This document shows positions 6,797 to 16,105 of a DNA stretch of 64,000 nucleotides, piece by piece (the stretch's first letter is position 1; every line of letters starts with the position of its first letter). The notes below the pieces were generated by a model. The model was given only the letters and a program-made list of their open reading frames with translations, had not been told where the DNA came from and made no database searches. Origin of the DNA: Pseudoramibacter porci (GTDB lineage Bacteria > Bacillota > Clostridia > Eubacteriales > Eubacteriaceae); contig NZ_VUMO01000004.1 in NCBI RefSeq assembly GCF_009696145.1, positions 1 through 64,000 of the forward strand, given 5' to 3'. Both the position numbers and the translations under genes were made by a program.

Positions 6797-8896
6797 ATGA
6801 AAGTTTCTGAGACAAAGGTATTTGAAACACAGATTGCAGGCCGCCCGTTCCGTGTGGAAATCGGCGAAGTGGCCCGTCTGGCCAAAGCAGCGGCGATGGT
6901 GCGCTATGGGGACACGAGCCTGTTATGCAATGTGGCTGTCTCAAAAGAACCTCGGGAAGGGACGGACTTTTTCCCACTTTCGGTCGATTATGTCGAAAAA
7001 CAGTATGCGGTTGGGAAAATCCCAGGCGGCTTTTTAAAGCGCGAAGGCCGTCCGACGAATCAGGCCATTCTTTTCTCTCGCCTGATCGACCGACCCATCC
7101 GCCCGTTATTCCCGAAAACATTCCGCAACGATGTGCACGTCGTCACGATGGTCATGTCCGACGACACGGACTGTGCGTCAGAACTCGTGGGCATGATCGG
7201 CTCATCGATTGTGCTGTCCATTTCGGATCTGCCTTTCGACGGTCCGACAGCCGCCGTTCAGATCGGTTTAATTGACGGCGAATTTATTTTGAACCCGACC
7301 TGGGAACAGAAGCAGGTTTCCGAATTGAACTTGACAGTTGCCGGAACGCGCAATGCTGTCATGATGGTTGAAGCCGGCGCCAACGAGCTCGACGAAGAAA
7401 CCATGCTCGATGCAATTCTCTACGCCCACGAAGAAATCAAGAAAATCATCGATTTTATCGACGAAATTGTCGCAGAAGTCGGCGTGCCGAAAGCAGATTA
7501 TCCGCTGCAGGAACCCACAGACGAGCTGAAGGCCAATATCAGAGATTATATGGGCGCACGGATGCACGACGCAGTGCACATTGAAGACGCAGACGAACGC
7601 ATCGACGCCATGAACGATTTGATTGACGAAACGTCGAAACATTTTGGCGAATTGGATCCAGATCACAAAGCCGAAATCGACATGGTGATCAACGGCATCA
7701 AACGCGAAGAAGTTCGCGGCCTGATTCTCAACGACCATATCCGTCCGGATAATCGAAAGATGACGGAAGTCCGCCCGGTCAGCGCAAAGATTGATTATCT
7801 GCCGCGTGTTCACGGCTCCGGTTTATTCACCCGCGGCGAAACGCAGGTCTGCTCGATTGCGACCCTTGGCCTCTTGAAGGAAGCGCAGGTGCTCGACGGG
7901 CTCGAACCGGAAACGGAAAAACGCTACATGCATCAGTACAATTTCCCGAGCTATTCGGTTGGCGAAACGAAGCCGAGCCGCGGCCCGGGACGCCGGGAAA
8001 TCGGACACGGCGCCCTCGCAGAACGGGCCCTGCTGCCGGTGCTGCCTTCCAAGGAAGAATTCCCGTACGCGATTCGCGTGGTCTCTGAAGTTTTGAGCTC
8101 CAACGGCTCGACTTCGCAGGCATCGGTCTGCGGTTCATCCCTCGCACTGATGGCTGCCGGCGTGCCGATTAAAAAAGCTGTTGCCGGCTGCGCGATGGGG
8201 TTGATTAAAGAAGACGACCAGGTTGCCATCTTGACCGACATTCAGGGGATGGAAGACTTCCTGGGCGATATGGACTTCAAGGTGGCCGGTACGAAAGACG
8301 GGATTACTGCCATTCAAATGGACATCAAGGTTCACGGCATCGACCGCAAAATTCTAACTCAAGCGTTAAAACAGGCGAAAGACGGCCGGATGCACATTCT
8401 CGGCATCATGAACGAAGCGATTTCTGAACCGAGAGCTGAAATCTCGCCGTACGCACCGCACATCACGACGATTCACATCGATCCTGAAAAAATCCGCGAT
8501 CTCATCGGCAAGGGCGGTGAAACGATCATCGGCATTCAGGATGAATCCGGTGCGAAGATCGAAGTGGAAGAAGACGGCACCGTATATATCGCGGCAGTCG
8601 ATCAAGCTTCTTCTGACAAGGCGCTCAAAATGGTTGACGACGTGGTTCACGAGGTCCAAGTGGGTGAAGTGGTGACCGGCAAGGTCGTTCGGATCATGAA
8701 ATTCGGCGCCTTTGTCGATATTCCAGGCAGCAAGGACGGCCTGATCCACATTTCTAAGTTAGCCAATCATCGGGTCAACCGCGTGGAAGATGAGGTGCAA
8801 ATTGGTGACGAAGTGACAGTCAAAGTCATTGAAATTGACGATCAAGGCCGCATTAATCTGTCCCGCAAGGCATGTCTGCCAAAGGATGCGGACTAA
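6797..8896 (+). CDS. pnp: Polynucleotide phosphorylase
   Basis: 3'-5' phosphorolytic RNA exonuclease and polymerase, a trimer of the RNA degradation machinery. The 699 residues hold two RNase PH domains (about 10-225 and 310-540) with the all-alpha linker between, a KH domain (about 551-612, GKGGETI loop) and an S1 domain (about 622-690, KFGAFVDIPGSKDGLIHIS). GHGALAERAL and the conserved Asp-rich GDMDFKVAGT in the second PH domain support an active enzyme. GAGGAGG lies 6 bases before the ATG. A long inverted repeat follows at 8923. Confidence 0.98.
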   Translation: MKVSETKVFETQIAGRPFRVEIGEVARLAKAAAMVRYGDTSLLCNVAVSKEPREGTDFFPLSVDYVEKQYAVGKIPGGFLKREGRPTNQAILFSRLIDRPIRPLFPKTFRNDVHVVTMVMSDDTDCASELVGMIGSSIVLSISDLPFDGPTAAVQIGLIDGEFILNPTWEQKQVSELNLTVAGTRNAVMMVEAGANELDEETMLDAILYAHEEIKKIIDFIDEIVAEVGVPKADYPLQEPTDELKANIRDYMGARMHDAVHIEDADERIDAMNDLIDETSKHFGELDPDHKAEIDMVINGIKREEVRGLILNDHIRPDNRKMTEVRPVSAKIDYLPRVHGSGLFTRGETQVCSIATLGLLKEAQVLDGLEPETEKRYMHQYNFPSYSVGETKPSRGPGRREIGHGALAERALLPVLPSKEEFPYAIRVVSEVLSSNGSTSQASVCGSSLALMAAGVPIKKAVAGCAMGLIKEDDQVAILTDIQGMEDFLGDMDFKVAGTKDGITAIQMDIKVHGIDRKILTQALKQAKDGRMHILGIMNEAISEPRAEISPYAPHITTIHIDPEKIRDLIGKGGETIIGIQDESGAKIEVEEDGTVYIAAVDQASSDKALKMVDDVVHEVQVGEVVTGKVVRIMKFGAFVDIPGSKDGLIHISKLANHRVNRVEDEVQIGDEVTVKVIEIDDQGRINLSRKACLPKDAD

Positions 8897-8922
8897 TTAT
8901 TGAAATCAGGCTGTTTGTCAGC

Positions 8923-8952
8923 GAGCCGGCAGGAGAGCTCTCTTGCCGGCTC
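8923..8952. repeat. 30-base near-perfect inverted repeat between pnp and ftsK
   Basis: GAGCCGGCA (8923-8931) pairs with TGCCGGCTC (8944-8952), and the loop itself contains the palindrome GAGAGCTCTC. In RNA the whole element can form one long hairpin with only a few bases unpaired. There is no T run after it, so it is not a standard terminator. It could stabilise the pnp mRNA end, be a processing site, or be a protein-binding site. Confidence 0.75.
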
Positions 8953-8991
8953 AATGTCATGAGATTGATTCAGATAGGATGGTAAAGTACG

Positions 8992-11400
8992 ATGGCAAGG
9001 AAGAAGCAAACGAAAAGTCGGAGAAAAACAAAACCGGCCGCTCAGAATGCAGCAAGACGTACAAAAAAAGAAGAAAACCAGGAAATGACACCGGGCCGGG
9101 CACGGCTGATCGGTATTTTGGTGATCGCAATTGCGTTGTACAGCGCTTATTCTTATTCAACAGCAACTCCGACCTTATTTGATCAGATTTGGGGGAAGAA
9201 CGTCATCCGTTACATTTTCGGCAATGTTTCCGTCATTTACTGTATGTACTTTGTGGTTGCCGGTGTGATGATATTTGTTCAAAACTGGAAGAAAAACGGC
9301 AGTTTGATGGGATACATCGCCCTGCTGCTCTCGAATCTGCTCATCATGTTCAGTATGAGCGTCCCGCATATGATGCAGTACACGCTGCTGGATATGTTCA
9401 CCCTGCCGCTTAAAGGCGCCAATGCGTACGGCGGTATATTTGGACTGCTGCTGGCCTATATTTTCATGACGATTATTAAGCGCCCGGGCACGATCATTCT
9501 CTTGTTGGCTTTGTTCTCTTTTGAAGTCTATAAAATCATCACGATTGTCTCGCCAGATTTCTTCGGCCGTCTGAAGGCGCAGAGCCAGGAAGCCGTTGAA
9601 GAACGCGTCAAGACCATGAAAGAAGAGCGTGAACTGGCGAAGATGCGAAAAGAAGCCGAACTGAAACGCCAGCAGGAAGAATTAGAGGATCAGGATTACG
9701 ACAATCTGTTTAATCCCAGTGACATCGGCAAGGTTTCGGTCAACACCCAGTACGTCAATATTGACGACGTCATCGACCAGCTTGACGATGAAGATTTAAA
9801 ACGGGAAGCCAGGGCTGAACGCGAGGAACGCCTCCGCGAAGCGGAACAGGCCGCAGCAGAACCGGAAGAAATGGACGAACAGGATACGGCCGACGACAGC
9901 GTTCCCTTTGACGATGTGTCAGAGGAAGGCGGTGACGACTCGGGGGAGATACCGAGCCCTTCGATGACCGCTCCGACGGCGGCGTACCACAAGCCTGACG
10001 TCGCGCTGCTTAATCCCGGCGTTCACAACAAGGGCAACAAAAAAGAAGATGTCGTCAAAAAAGTCCATCAAATTGAATCGACCCTCAAGGATTTTAAAGT
10101 TGACGCGAAAATTGTTGGCGTTGACGTCGGGCCGTCGATTACGCGATTTGAAGTTGAACCGGCATCGGGCGTCAAGGTTGGTAAAATTGTCGCATTGTCT
10201 GATGATTTAGCACTCAGATTGGCGACGAGCGATATCCGTATGGAAGCGCCGATCCCTGGAAAATCAGCCGTCGGGATTGAAGTGCCCAATGCGGTCAGTG
10301 AAGTCGTCGCGCTGGGCGATATCATCAACACGTCTATTTTTCAAAAATCACAGGCTAAGCTGCCCTTTGCTCTTGGGAAGACCCTTTCGGGGCAGAACGT
10401 GATCGGCGATATTTCAAAAATGCCCCACCTCTTAATTGCAGGGGCCACGGGTTCGGGGAAATCCGTTTGTATCAACACGATGATCATTTCTCTGATTTAC
10501 AAGCTCAGCCCAGATGAGCTGCGCTTTATCATGATCGACCCGAAAATGGTGGAACTCAATGTTTACAACGCGCTGCCGCACATGCTGATTCCGGTTGTAA
10601 CGGATACGAAAAAAGCGGCCTACGCCTTGAATTGGGGCATTAAAGAAATGACAGACCGCTATCAGCTGTTCAGAGATGCCGGCGTCAGAGACATTAAAGG
10701 CTACAACCAGAAGGCGGAAAGCGAAGGACAGAAGAAGCTGCCGAGAATTGTCATTATCATCGACGAATTGGCCGATTTGATGATGACCTCTCCGAAGGAA
10801 GTTGAAAGCGCAATCTGCCGAATCGCGCAGCTCGCCAGAGCCTGCGGCATTCATCTGGTCATTGCGACGCAGCGGCCTTCAGTGGACGTCATCACCGGGC
10901 TGATCAAGGCAAATATTCCGTCTAGAATCGCCTTCTCTGTCGCTTCCAACACGGACAGCCGCACCATCCTCGATCAGGTTGGCGCTGAAAAACTGTTAGG
11001 CAAAGGTGACATGCTTTATTTCCCGGTGGGCAAATCGAAGCCGCTGCGCGTCCAGGGAACTTTCGTCTCGGACGCTGAAATTAATCGGGTGGTCGGCGCT
11101 GTCTCTCAAGGCGCGAAGCCGACATTCGATGCCCATATCGAAGAAGAAATCAAGGCGGCGGAAACGGCGACCGAAGAAGCAAAGACCGAAGAATCTGTGG
11201 ACGAGTTATTCCCAAAAGCTGCTGAGCTGGCCTTTACCAACGGACAGATTTCCACGTCGATGGTCCAGCGCAAGCTGAGAGTCGGCTACGCCAGAGCCGG
11301 CCGTATTATCGACGAGCTGGAAGACCGCGGCATCATTTCCGGACCGAACGGCAGCAAGCCGCGCAAACTTTTAATGTCAAGGGAGAATTATCATGGCTGA
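8992..11400 (+). CDS. ftsK: FtsK/SpoIIIE DNA translocase
   Basis: Membrane-anchored ATP-driven pump that moves chromosomal DNA through the closing septum. It starts with a very basic tail (KKQTKSRRKTK), then four predicted transmembrane helices (about 40-180), an acidic linker, and the motor: Walker A GATGSGKS (about 483-490), Walker B IIIIDELADLM (about 587-597) and the ATQRPSVDVITG segment. The C-terminal gamma winged helix (about 745-802, with GYARAGRIIDELEDRGI) reads the polar KOPS/SRS sites. At 802 residues it has the usual size. The last 8 bases overlap rimO, so the two are coupled. Confidence 0.96.
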   Translation: MARKKQTKSRRKTKPAAQNAARRTKKEENQEMTPGRARLIGILVIAIALYSAYSYSTATPTLFDQIWGKNVIRYIFGNVSVIYCMYFVVAGVMIFVQNWKKNGSLMGYIALLLSNLLIMFSMSVPHMMQYTLLDMFTLPLKGANAYGGIFGLLLAYIFMTIIKRPGTIILLLALFSFEVYKIITIVSPDFFGRLKAQSQEAVEERVKTMKEERELAKMRKEAELKRQQEELEDQDYDNLFNPSDIGKVSVNTQYVNIDDVIDQLDDEDLKREARAEREERLREAEQAAAEPEEMDEQDTADDSVPFDDVSEEGGDDSGEIPSPSMTAPTAAYHKPDVALLNPGVHNKGNKKEDVVKKVHQIESTLKDFKVDAKIVGVDVGPSITRFEVEPASGVKVGKIVALSDDLALRLATSDIRMEAPIPGKSAVGIEVPNAVSEVVALGDIINTSIFQKSQAKLPFALGKTLSGQNVIGDISKMPHLLIAGATGSGKSVCINTMIISLIYKLSPDELRFIMIDPKMVELNVYNALPHMLIPVVTDTKKAAYALNWGIKEMTDRYQLFRDAGVRDIKGYNQKAESEGQKKLPRIVIIIDELADLMMTSPKEVESAICRIAQLARACGIHLVIATQRPSVDVITGLIKANIPSRIAFSVASNTDSRTILDQVGAEKLLGKGDMLYFPVGKSKPLRVQGTFVSDAEINRVVGAVSQGAKPTFDAHIEEEIKAAETATEEAKTEESVDELFPKAAELAFTNGQISTSMVQRKLRVGYARAGRIIDELEDRGIISGPNGSKPRKLLMSRENYHG

Positions 11401-12727
11401 TCAAACTGTATACGTTCAAACCATGGGCTGTGATAAAAATACAGTCGACAGCGAAAATATGGTGGGCGGCCTGCTGCAGCAGGGGTACACTTTGACAGAT
11501 GAGCCTTCGGAAGCGTCGCTCATCATTGTCAACACCTGCTGTTTTATCGAGGCGGCAAAAAAACAGTCCATTGAGGTGATTTTCGATTTGTTGCCTTACC
11601 GGACTCAGCCGGAAGAAAACTGCCAGACCTTTGTCGTGGCGGGATGCATGGCACAGCGATACGCGGAAGAGCTCAAGGCAGAGCTGCCCGAGGTGGATTA
11701 CTTCATTGGCGTTAATCAAATTGATGATTTACCTGACATCATTCAAAATCAAGCTGATGCCAAAATTTATACCAGCGCTGAGATTCGCACGGAAAGTGAA
11801 AAGCGCTACGTCAGAAAAGGACAGATCACCGAGTATTTAAAGATCAGCGAGGGCTGTGACAATCACTGCACCTACTGCGCGATTCCCAATATTCGGGGAC
11901 GCCACCGCAGCCGATCGCCGGAGGTGATCATCAAAGAAGCACAGACGCTTTACGACAGCGGGGTGCGGGAGTTGATTCTCGTGGCCCAGAATCTGACGCA
12001 GTACGGCTCGGATTTAGACGGCGATATGGATTTGGCGGATCTGCTCGACGAGCTGGCCGGACGTATTCCCTTTACGTGGATCAGGCTTCTGTACATGTAT
12101 CCCGAGGGGATCGACGCAAAGCTTCTCGATGTGATCAATGCCCACGATAACATCTGCCATTATTTCGATATGCCGATTCAGCACACCGAGGATGAGGTGC
12201 TGCACAGAATGGGGCGCCGCATTGACAAAAAAGAAATTTATGGTAAAGTAAATTTAATTAGGGAAAAATGTCCTGATGCGGTTTTAAGAACGACTGTCAT
12301 CGCGGGCTTCCCCGGTGAAAGCGAAGCGCAGTTTAATGCGATGCTTGAAACCTTGAACGATTTGAAGTTTGAGCGTTTGGGCGCTTTCGCGTATTCCCAG
12401 GAGGAAGGGACACCAGTTGCAGAGATGCCGGATCAAATTGACGACGCCGTCAAAGAAGAGCGCGTTCGGCAGATTTACGAGCGGCAGGAAGCCATTTCGA
12501 CAAATTGGAATACCCGGTGGATCGACCAGGAAATGACAGTATTGATCGACGAGATCGACGAAAACGGCATTGCGATTGGCAGAACGCGGGGAGACGCTCC
12601 TGAAATCGACGGTGACGTCATCATTGAGACCTCACAACCCGAACCAGGTCATTTTTATCGGGTGAAAATCGTAGACGCGATTGGATTTGATTTAATAGGG
12701 GAGGTAATAAATGAATCTACCAAATAA
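11393..12727 (+). CDS. rimO: Ribosomal protein S12 methylthiotransferase
   Basis: Radical SAM enzyme that adds a methylthio group to a conserved Asp of ribosomal protein S12. The N-terminal MTTase domain holds three iron-sulfur cysteines (GCDKN, NTCCF, GCMAQ). The radical SAM motif CxxxCxxC is in GCDNHCTYC (about 153-161), and a TRAM domain closes the protein. GCDKNTVDSE is typical of RimO rather than MiaB. At 444 residues it is complete. It overlaps ftsK by 8 bases and pgsA by 17 bases, so ftsK-rimO-pgsA is one translationally coupled unit. Confidence 0.96.
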   Translation: MADQTVYVQTMGCDKNTVDSENMVGGLLQQGYTLTDEPSEASLIIVNTCCFIEAAKKQSIEVIFDLLPYRTQPEENCQTFVVAGCMAQRYAEELKAELPEVDYFIGVNQIDDLPDIIQNQADAKIYTSAEIRTESEKRYVRKGQITEYLKISEGCDNHCTYCAIPNIRGRHRSRSPEVIIKEAQTLYDSGVRELILVAQNLTQYGSDLDGDMDLADLLDELAGRIPFTWIRLLYMYPEGIDAKLLDVINAHDNICHYFDMPIQHTEDEVLHRMGRRIDKKEIYGKVNLIREKCPDAVLRTTVIAGFPGESEAQFNAMLETLNDLKFERLGAFAYSQEEGTPVAEMPDQIDDAVKEERVRQIYERQEAISTNWNTRWIDQEMTVLIDEIDENGIAIGRTRGDAPEIDGDVIIETSQPEPGHFYRVKIVDAIGFDLIGEVINESTK

Positions 12728-13253
12728 AATCACGATTTTCAGAATGATCTGCATTCCTTTTTTTGTTGCGGCAATGGAAATTAGTTTCCCGCAGCATCAA
12801 TTGATTGCGTTGATCATCTTCTGTGTTGCATCTTATTCCGACCATCTTGACGGCCATATTGCGAGAAGCCGCCATTTGATCACGGACTTCGGAAAATTCA
12901 TGGATCCGCTGGCGGACAAGCTTTTAACCGCTTCGGCGTTCATTTGCTTAGTGGAATCTCATCAGATGATGGCGTGGATTGTCATTGTCATCATTGCGCG
13001 CGAATTTGCCATAACCGGTTTGAGAACCTTGGCGGCATCGTCGGGGATTGTCATCGCAGCCGGGAAATTGGGCAAGGCGAAGACCGTTTCTCAGATGATC
13101 ACGATTATTCTGTTAATTTTGAGTGCCTGGATGCCGAACATTTATCTGTTGTGGCTCCTTGGCAATATCATGGTGTATGTGGCTTTGGCCCTGACCATTA
13201 TTTCCGGAATTGAATATTTTGTGAATAATCAAAACGTTATTCAGTCCAAATAA
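12711..13253 (+). CDS. pgsA: CDP-diacylglycerol-glycerol-3-phosphate 3-phosphatidyltransferase
   Basis: Integral membrane enzyme making phosphatidylglycerol phosphate, the committed step to phosphatidylglycerol. The CDP-alcohol phosphotransferase signature is complete: DHLDGHIAR, then 8 residues, then GKFMDPLADK, giving the D-x2-DG-x2-AR-x8-G-x3-D-x3-D pattern. About six hydrophobic helices fill the 180 residues. The ATG has GGGGAGG 8 bases upstream, inside rimO. A terminator follows at 13263. Confidence 0.96.
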   Translation: MNLPNKITIFRMICIPFFVAAMEISFPQHQLIALIIFCVASYSDHLDGHIARSRHLITDFGKFMDPLADKLLTASAFICLVESHQMMAWIVIVIIAREFAITGLRTLAASSGIVIAAGKLGKAKTVSQMITIILLILSAWMPNIYLLWLLGNIMVYVALALTIISGIEYFVNNQNVIQSK

Positions 13254-13262
13254 GTATTTTAT

Positions 13263-13292
13263 AAAACGTCTGGTTTACTCAGGCGTTTTTTT
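13263..13292 (+). terminator. Terminator after pgsA
   Basis: ACGTCTG pairs with CAGGCGT (one G-U pair) around a 7-base loop, followed by seven T. It ends the ftsK-rimO-pgsA unit before cinA. Confidence 0.8.
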
Positions 13293-13325
13293 GACTATAT
13301 AATTGACGAAAGAAGGAACGAATCA

Positions 13326-14549
13326 ATGGATTGCGAAATCATCTGCGTCGGAACAGAGTTGCTGACAGGGGAAACTTTGAACACCAACGCGCAATATATT
13401 TCGGGGAAGCTCTCGCGAATCGGTGCAGCGGTGCACTATCAGACGACAATCGGCGATAATCCTGAACGATTAAAAGCCTGTTTTGATATTGCGGCACATC
13501 GGAGTGATGTGATCATTGTAACGGGTGGGCTTGGACCGACCCAGGATGATTTAACCAAAAAAACCATCTCGGATTATTTTGGCATGCCCCTTGTGCGGGA
13601 TCAGCGCCAGGTTGAGAATTTAAAAGCGCATTTCGATCGTTACAATTATACGATGACCGAGAACAATTTCAGGCAATGCGACATCCCGGAAGGGGCTAAG
13701 GCCATTGACAACACGCGGGGCACCGCACCGGGAATCTACATTAAAAAGGATGATCTACAGGTGTTCATGCTGCCGGGACCGCCGGAAGAAATGAAGACCA
13801 TGCTCGATTTATCGGTGATTCCGGTTTTGAAAAAGCAGACCCGTCAGCTGGTCTTATCCCGCTTTTTCAATATCTGTGATCTCGGGGAGTCCATGGTTGA
13901 AGAATCCATCCTCGATCTGGTTGACGGGCAGACCAATCCGACCATCGCAACTTACGCGAAGCCCGGGGAAGTCTTGATTCGTGTAACGGCAAACGGCACC
14001 GATCCGGATGAAATCAACCGCCTCCTTGACCCATACACAGAAGAAATCGAAAAACGGTTTGGCCGGCACATTTTCGCTCACTCCAGCGAACCGCTTTCTC
14101 AGACAGCGGCGGCGCTTCTGATTAAAAAAGGTATGACGCTGGCTATTGCCGATTCGGGAACCGGCGGTATCGCCGGATCGGTCTTGTCAGCCATTGACGA
14201 CATTGCGAAGGTGTACAAGCTGGGTCTGACGGTTGAAGACGATCAGATGAAGGTGAAGTTCTTGGATGTCGATCCGGCACTGATCGAAGACAAAGGGGCG
14301 GACAGTGCAGAGACCGCCGCGGCGATGGCTGAAAATTTGGCGAGAATTTCCGATTGCGATATCAATATAGCGGTCTCCGATATCCGCGAAGAAAAAGAGG
14401 ATGGCCAGCCGGCCGGCACAGTCAACATCTCCGTGTGCGCTGGCGGAAAGACGAAAACCCTCACCAGTAAATTCAAGGGCAGCCGCCGGATGGTTCAAAC
14501 CCGGGCTGCGGTCAAAGTCTTTGGATTGATCCGGGAAATTTTGTTATGA
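13326..14549 (+). CDS. cinA: CinA-family protein with divergent amidase half
   Basis: The N-terminal MoaB-like domain (1-170) is well conserved, with GTELLTGETLNTN, VTGGLGPTQDD and LPGPPEEM; in CinA this domain has ADP-ribose pyrophosphatase activity. The C-terminal domain (about 255-407), which in PncC/CinA is a nicotinamide mononucleotide deamidase, is present but altered. The nucleophile motif ESCTGG reads DSGTGG (near 276-281), the YSN region is not recognisable, and the glycine-rich GIAGP motif is replaced by SDIREEKEDGQ, while AGTVNIS and the last helices remain. Deamidase activity is therefore doubtful. It lies just before recA, its usual neighbour in Firmicutes. Confidence 0.9.
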   Translation: MDCEIICVGTELLTGETLNTNAQYISGKLSRIGAAVHYQTTIGDNPERLKACFDIAAHRSDVIIVTGGLGPTQDDLTKKTISDYFGMPLVRDQRQVENLKAHFDRYNYTMTENNFRQCDIPEGAKAIDNTRGTAPGIYIKKDDLQVFMLPGPPEEMKTMLDLSVIPVLKKQTRQLVLSRFFNICDLGESMVEESILDLVDGQTNPTIATYAKPGEVLIRVTANGTDPDEINRLLDPYTEEIEKRFGRHIFAHSSEPLSQTAAALLIKKGMTLAIADSGTGGIAGSVLSAIDDIAKVYKLGLTVEDDQMKVKFLDVDPALIEDKGADSAETAAAMAENLARISDCDINIAVSDIREEKEDGQPAGTVNISVCAGGKTKTLTSKFKGSRRMVQTRAAVKVFGLIREILL

Positions 14550-14575
14550 CGTTAAATCAATAAGGAGGAATGGTT

Positions 14576-15700
14576 ATGGCGAAAAAAGAGAAACCTTTGG
14601 AACCAGTCGTTCCAATTCTAGATCAGAAAGAACGAAGAAAAGCGCTGGACACTGCGCTGAAAAATATTGAAAAGACTTACGGCAAAGGCGCGGTGATGCG
14701 CCTTGGCGACAGCGCTCAGAGAAATATCGATGTGATTTCGACCTCGTCGCTGAGTATCGATTTGGCTCTTGGTATCGGCGGCATTCCAAAGGGAAGAATC
14801 ACAGAAATATACGGACCGGAATCTTCTGGGAAAACGACACTGGCGCTGCACATCATCGCGGAATGTCAGAAAGCCGGCGGCAACGCGGCGTTTATCGACG
14901 CGGAACACGCGCTGGATCCGGTTTACGCGGCAAATCTCGGCGTTGATATCGACAACTTGATTATTTCCCAGCCGGACACCGGCGAACAGGCCCTTGAAAT
15001 TTTAGAGGCCCTGCTTAGAAGTGGCGCCATTGACGTCGCCGTTGTCGACTCGGTTGCAGCCTTGGTACCCCGGGCAGAAATCGACGGCACCATGGGTGAT
15101 TCTCACGTTGGGCTTCACGCGAGACTGATGTCTCAGGCCCTTCGGAAGCTCACCGGGGTCATTAAAAATGCGAATACGGCGACGATTTTCATCAATCAGC
15201 TCAGAGAAAAGGTCGGCGTCGTCTACGGGAACCCGGAAGTCACAACGGGCGGTCGCGCGTTGAAATTTTATTCTTCCGTTAGAATTGACGTGCGCCGCGT
15301 CGAACAGATCAAAAAAGACGGCGAATCCATTGGAAATCGGACCCGTGTTAAAGTGGTCAAAAACAAAATGGCGCCGCCGTTTAAAACTGCAGAATTTGAT
15401 ATTATCTACGGCAAAGGAATTTCCCACGAAGGGGATGTGCTCGACCGCGCCGTGGATCTCGACATCGTGAAAAAATCCGGTTCCTGGTTCTCATACGACG
15501 GCGAGCGCCTCGGACAAGGGCGCGATAAGGTCCGGCAGCTGTTTGAGGAAAAACCGGATCTGTGCGATGCCATCGAACAAAAAGTCAGAAATACCATGCT
15601 CAATCCTGACGGCGATGGGGAAGAAGCCGATGAGCCCGACACGGTTGCGGACGCTGATGACGGTCAGGAAGCCTTTGAAATGGGAACCTTCAAAGAATAA
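14576..15700 (+). CDS. recA: Recombinase RecA
   Basis: DNA strand exchange protein and SOS co-protease. AAGGAGG ends one base before an ATG at 14570 and 7 bases before the ATG at 14576, so the second is the start (374 residues). Walker A is GPESSGKT (about 80-87); the MAW motif region, the L1 loop before [12 protein letters not shown], and [10 protein letters not shown] are conserved. The C-terminal tail is acidic ([11 protein letters not shown]), as usual. No Firmicutes-type LexA box (CGAAC-N4-GTTCG) is visible in the short gap after cinA, so SOS control would have to act elsewhere. The promoter of rnpB begins 6 bases after the stop. Confidence 0.98.
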   Translation: MAKKEKPLEPVVPILDQKERRKALDTALKNIEKTYGKGAVMRLGDSAQRNIDVISTSSLSIDLALGIGGIPKGRITEIYGPESSGKTTLALHIIAECQKAGGNAAFIDAEHALDPVYAANLGVDIDNLIISQPDTGEQALEILEALLRSGAIDVAVVDSVAALVPRAEIDGTMGDSHVGLHARLMSQALRKLTGVIKNANTATIFINQLREKVGVVYGNPEVTTGGRALKFYSSVRIDVRRVEQIKKDGESIGNRTRVKVVKNKMAPPFKTAEFDIIYGKGISHEGDVLDRAVDLDIVKKSGSWFSYDGERLGQGRDKVRQLFEEKPDLCDAIEQKVRNTMLNPDGDGEEADEPDTVADADDGQEAFEMGTFKE

Positions 15701-15705
15701 AAAGC

Positions 15706-15734
15706 TTGAAATTCAAAGCGGGGCTGCTTATAAT
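15706..15734 (+). promoter_or_regulatory. Promoter of rnpB
   Basis: TTGAAA (15706-15711), 17 bp, TATAAT (15729-15734). The RNA is expected to start 6-8 bases later, which matches the 5' end deduced from the P1 helix. Confidence 0.88.
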
Positions 15735-15740
15735 AGAATG

Positions 15741-16073
15741 CGACTAGATCAGATGATCGCGGAGGAAACTCTGAGGAAAGTCCGAGCTCCACAGGGCAGG
15801 ATGCCGGATAACGTCCGGTGAAGGTGACTTTAAGGCAAGTGCAACAGAAAGGAAACCGCCGCGTTTGCGGTAAGGGTGAAAGGGTGAGGTAAGAGCTCAC
15901 CAGTGGTTGAAGTAATTCGCCAGCTGGGTAAACCCCATTCGGAGCAAGACCAAGAACGAGCGTCAAAAGGCGGTGGCCCGCCGCCGCTCTCAGGTAGGTC
16001 GCTGGAGTTTGCTGGTAACAGCAAGACAAGATAGATGATCATTTAAACAGAACTCGGCTTACAGATCTAATCA
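15741..16073 (+). ncRNA. rnpB: RNase P RNA
   Basis: Catalytic RNA that trims tRNA 5' leaders. Universal blocks are present: GAGGAAAGTCC (15772-15782) followed by ACAGGGCAGGATGCCGG, then GGTAAACCCC, GAGCAAGACCAA, and near the end ACAGAACTCGGCTTA. The ends CTAGATC and GATCTAA pair as helix P1. Its length of about 333 bases fits bacterial RNase P RNA; I did not assign type A or B securely. It has its own promoter and terminator, so open frames across it are not genes. Confidence 0.95.
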
Positions 16074-16105
16074 AAAAAGCTTGGCTATTGAGCCAAGCTT
16101 TTTTT
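16073..16105. terminator. Bidirectional terminator between rnpB and the S24 gene
   Basis: A perfect 10-bp stem, AAGCTTGGCT with AGCCAAGCTT, has A6 on the left and T7 on the right, so it can stop rnpB on the plus strand and the convergent gene on the minus strand. Confidence 0.88.

Noticed and set aside
14550-14575. LexA-binding site before recA
   Set aside because: The gap after cinA is short and contains no CGAAC-N4-GTTCG-like sequence.
15664-16029. Open frames across the RNase P RNA gene
   Set aside because: The region is a structured RNA with its own promoter and terminator; the frames are chance.
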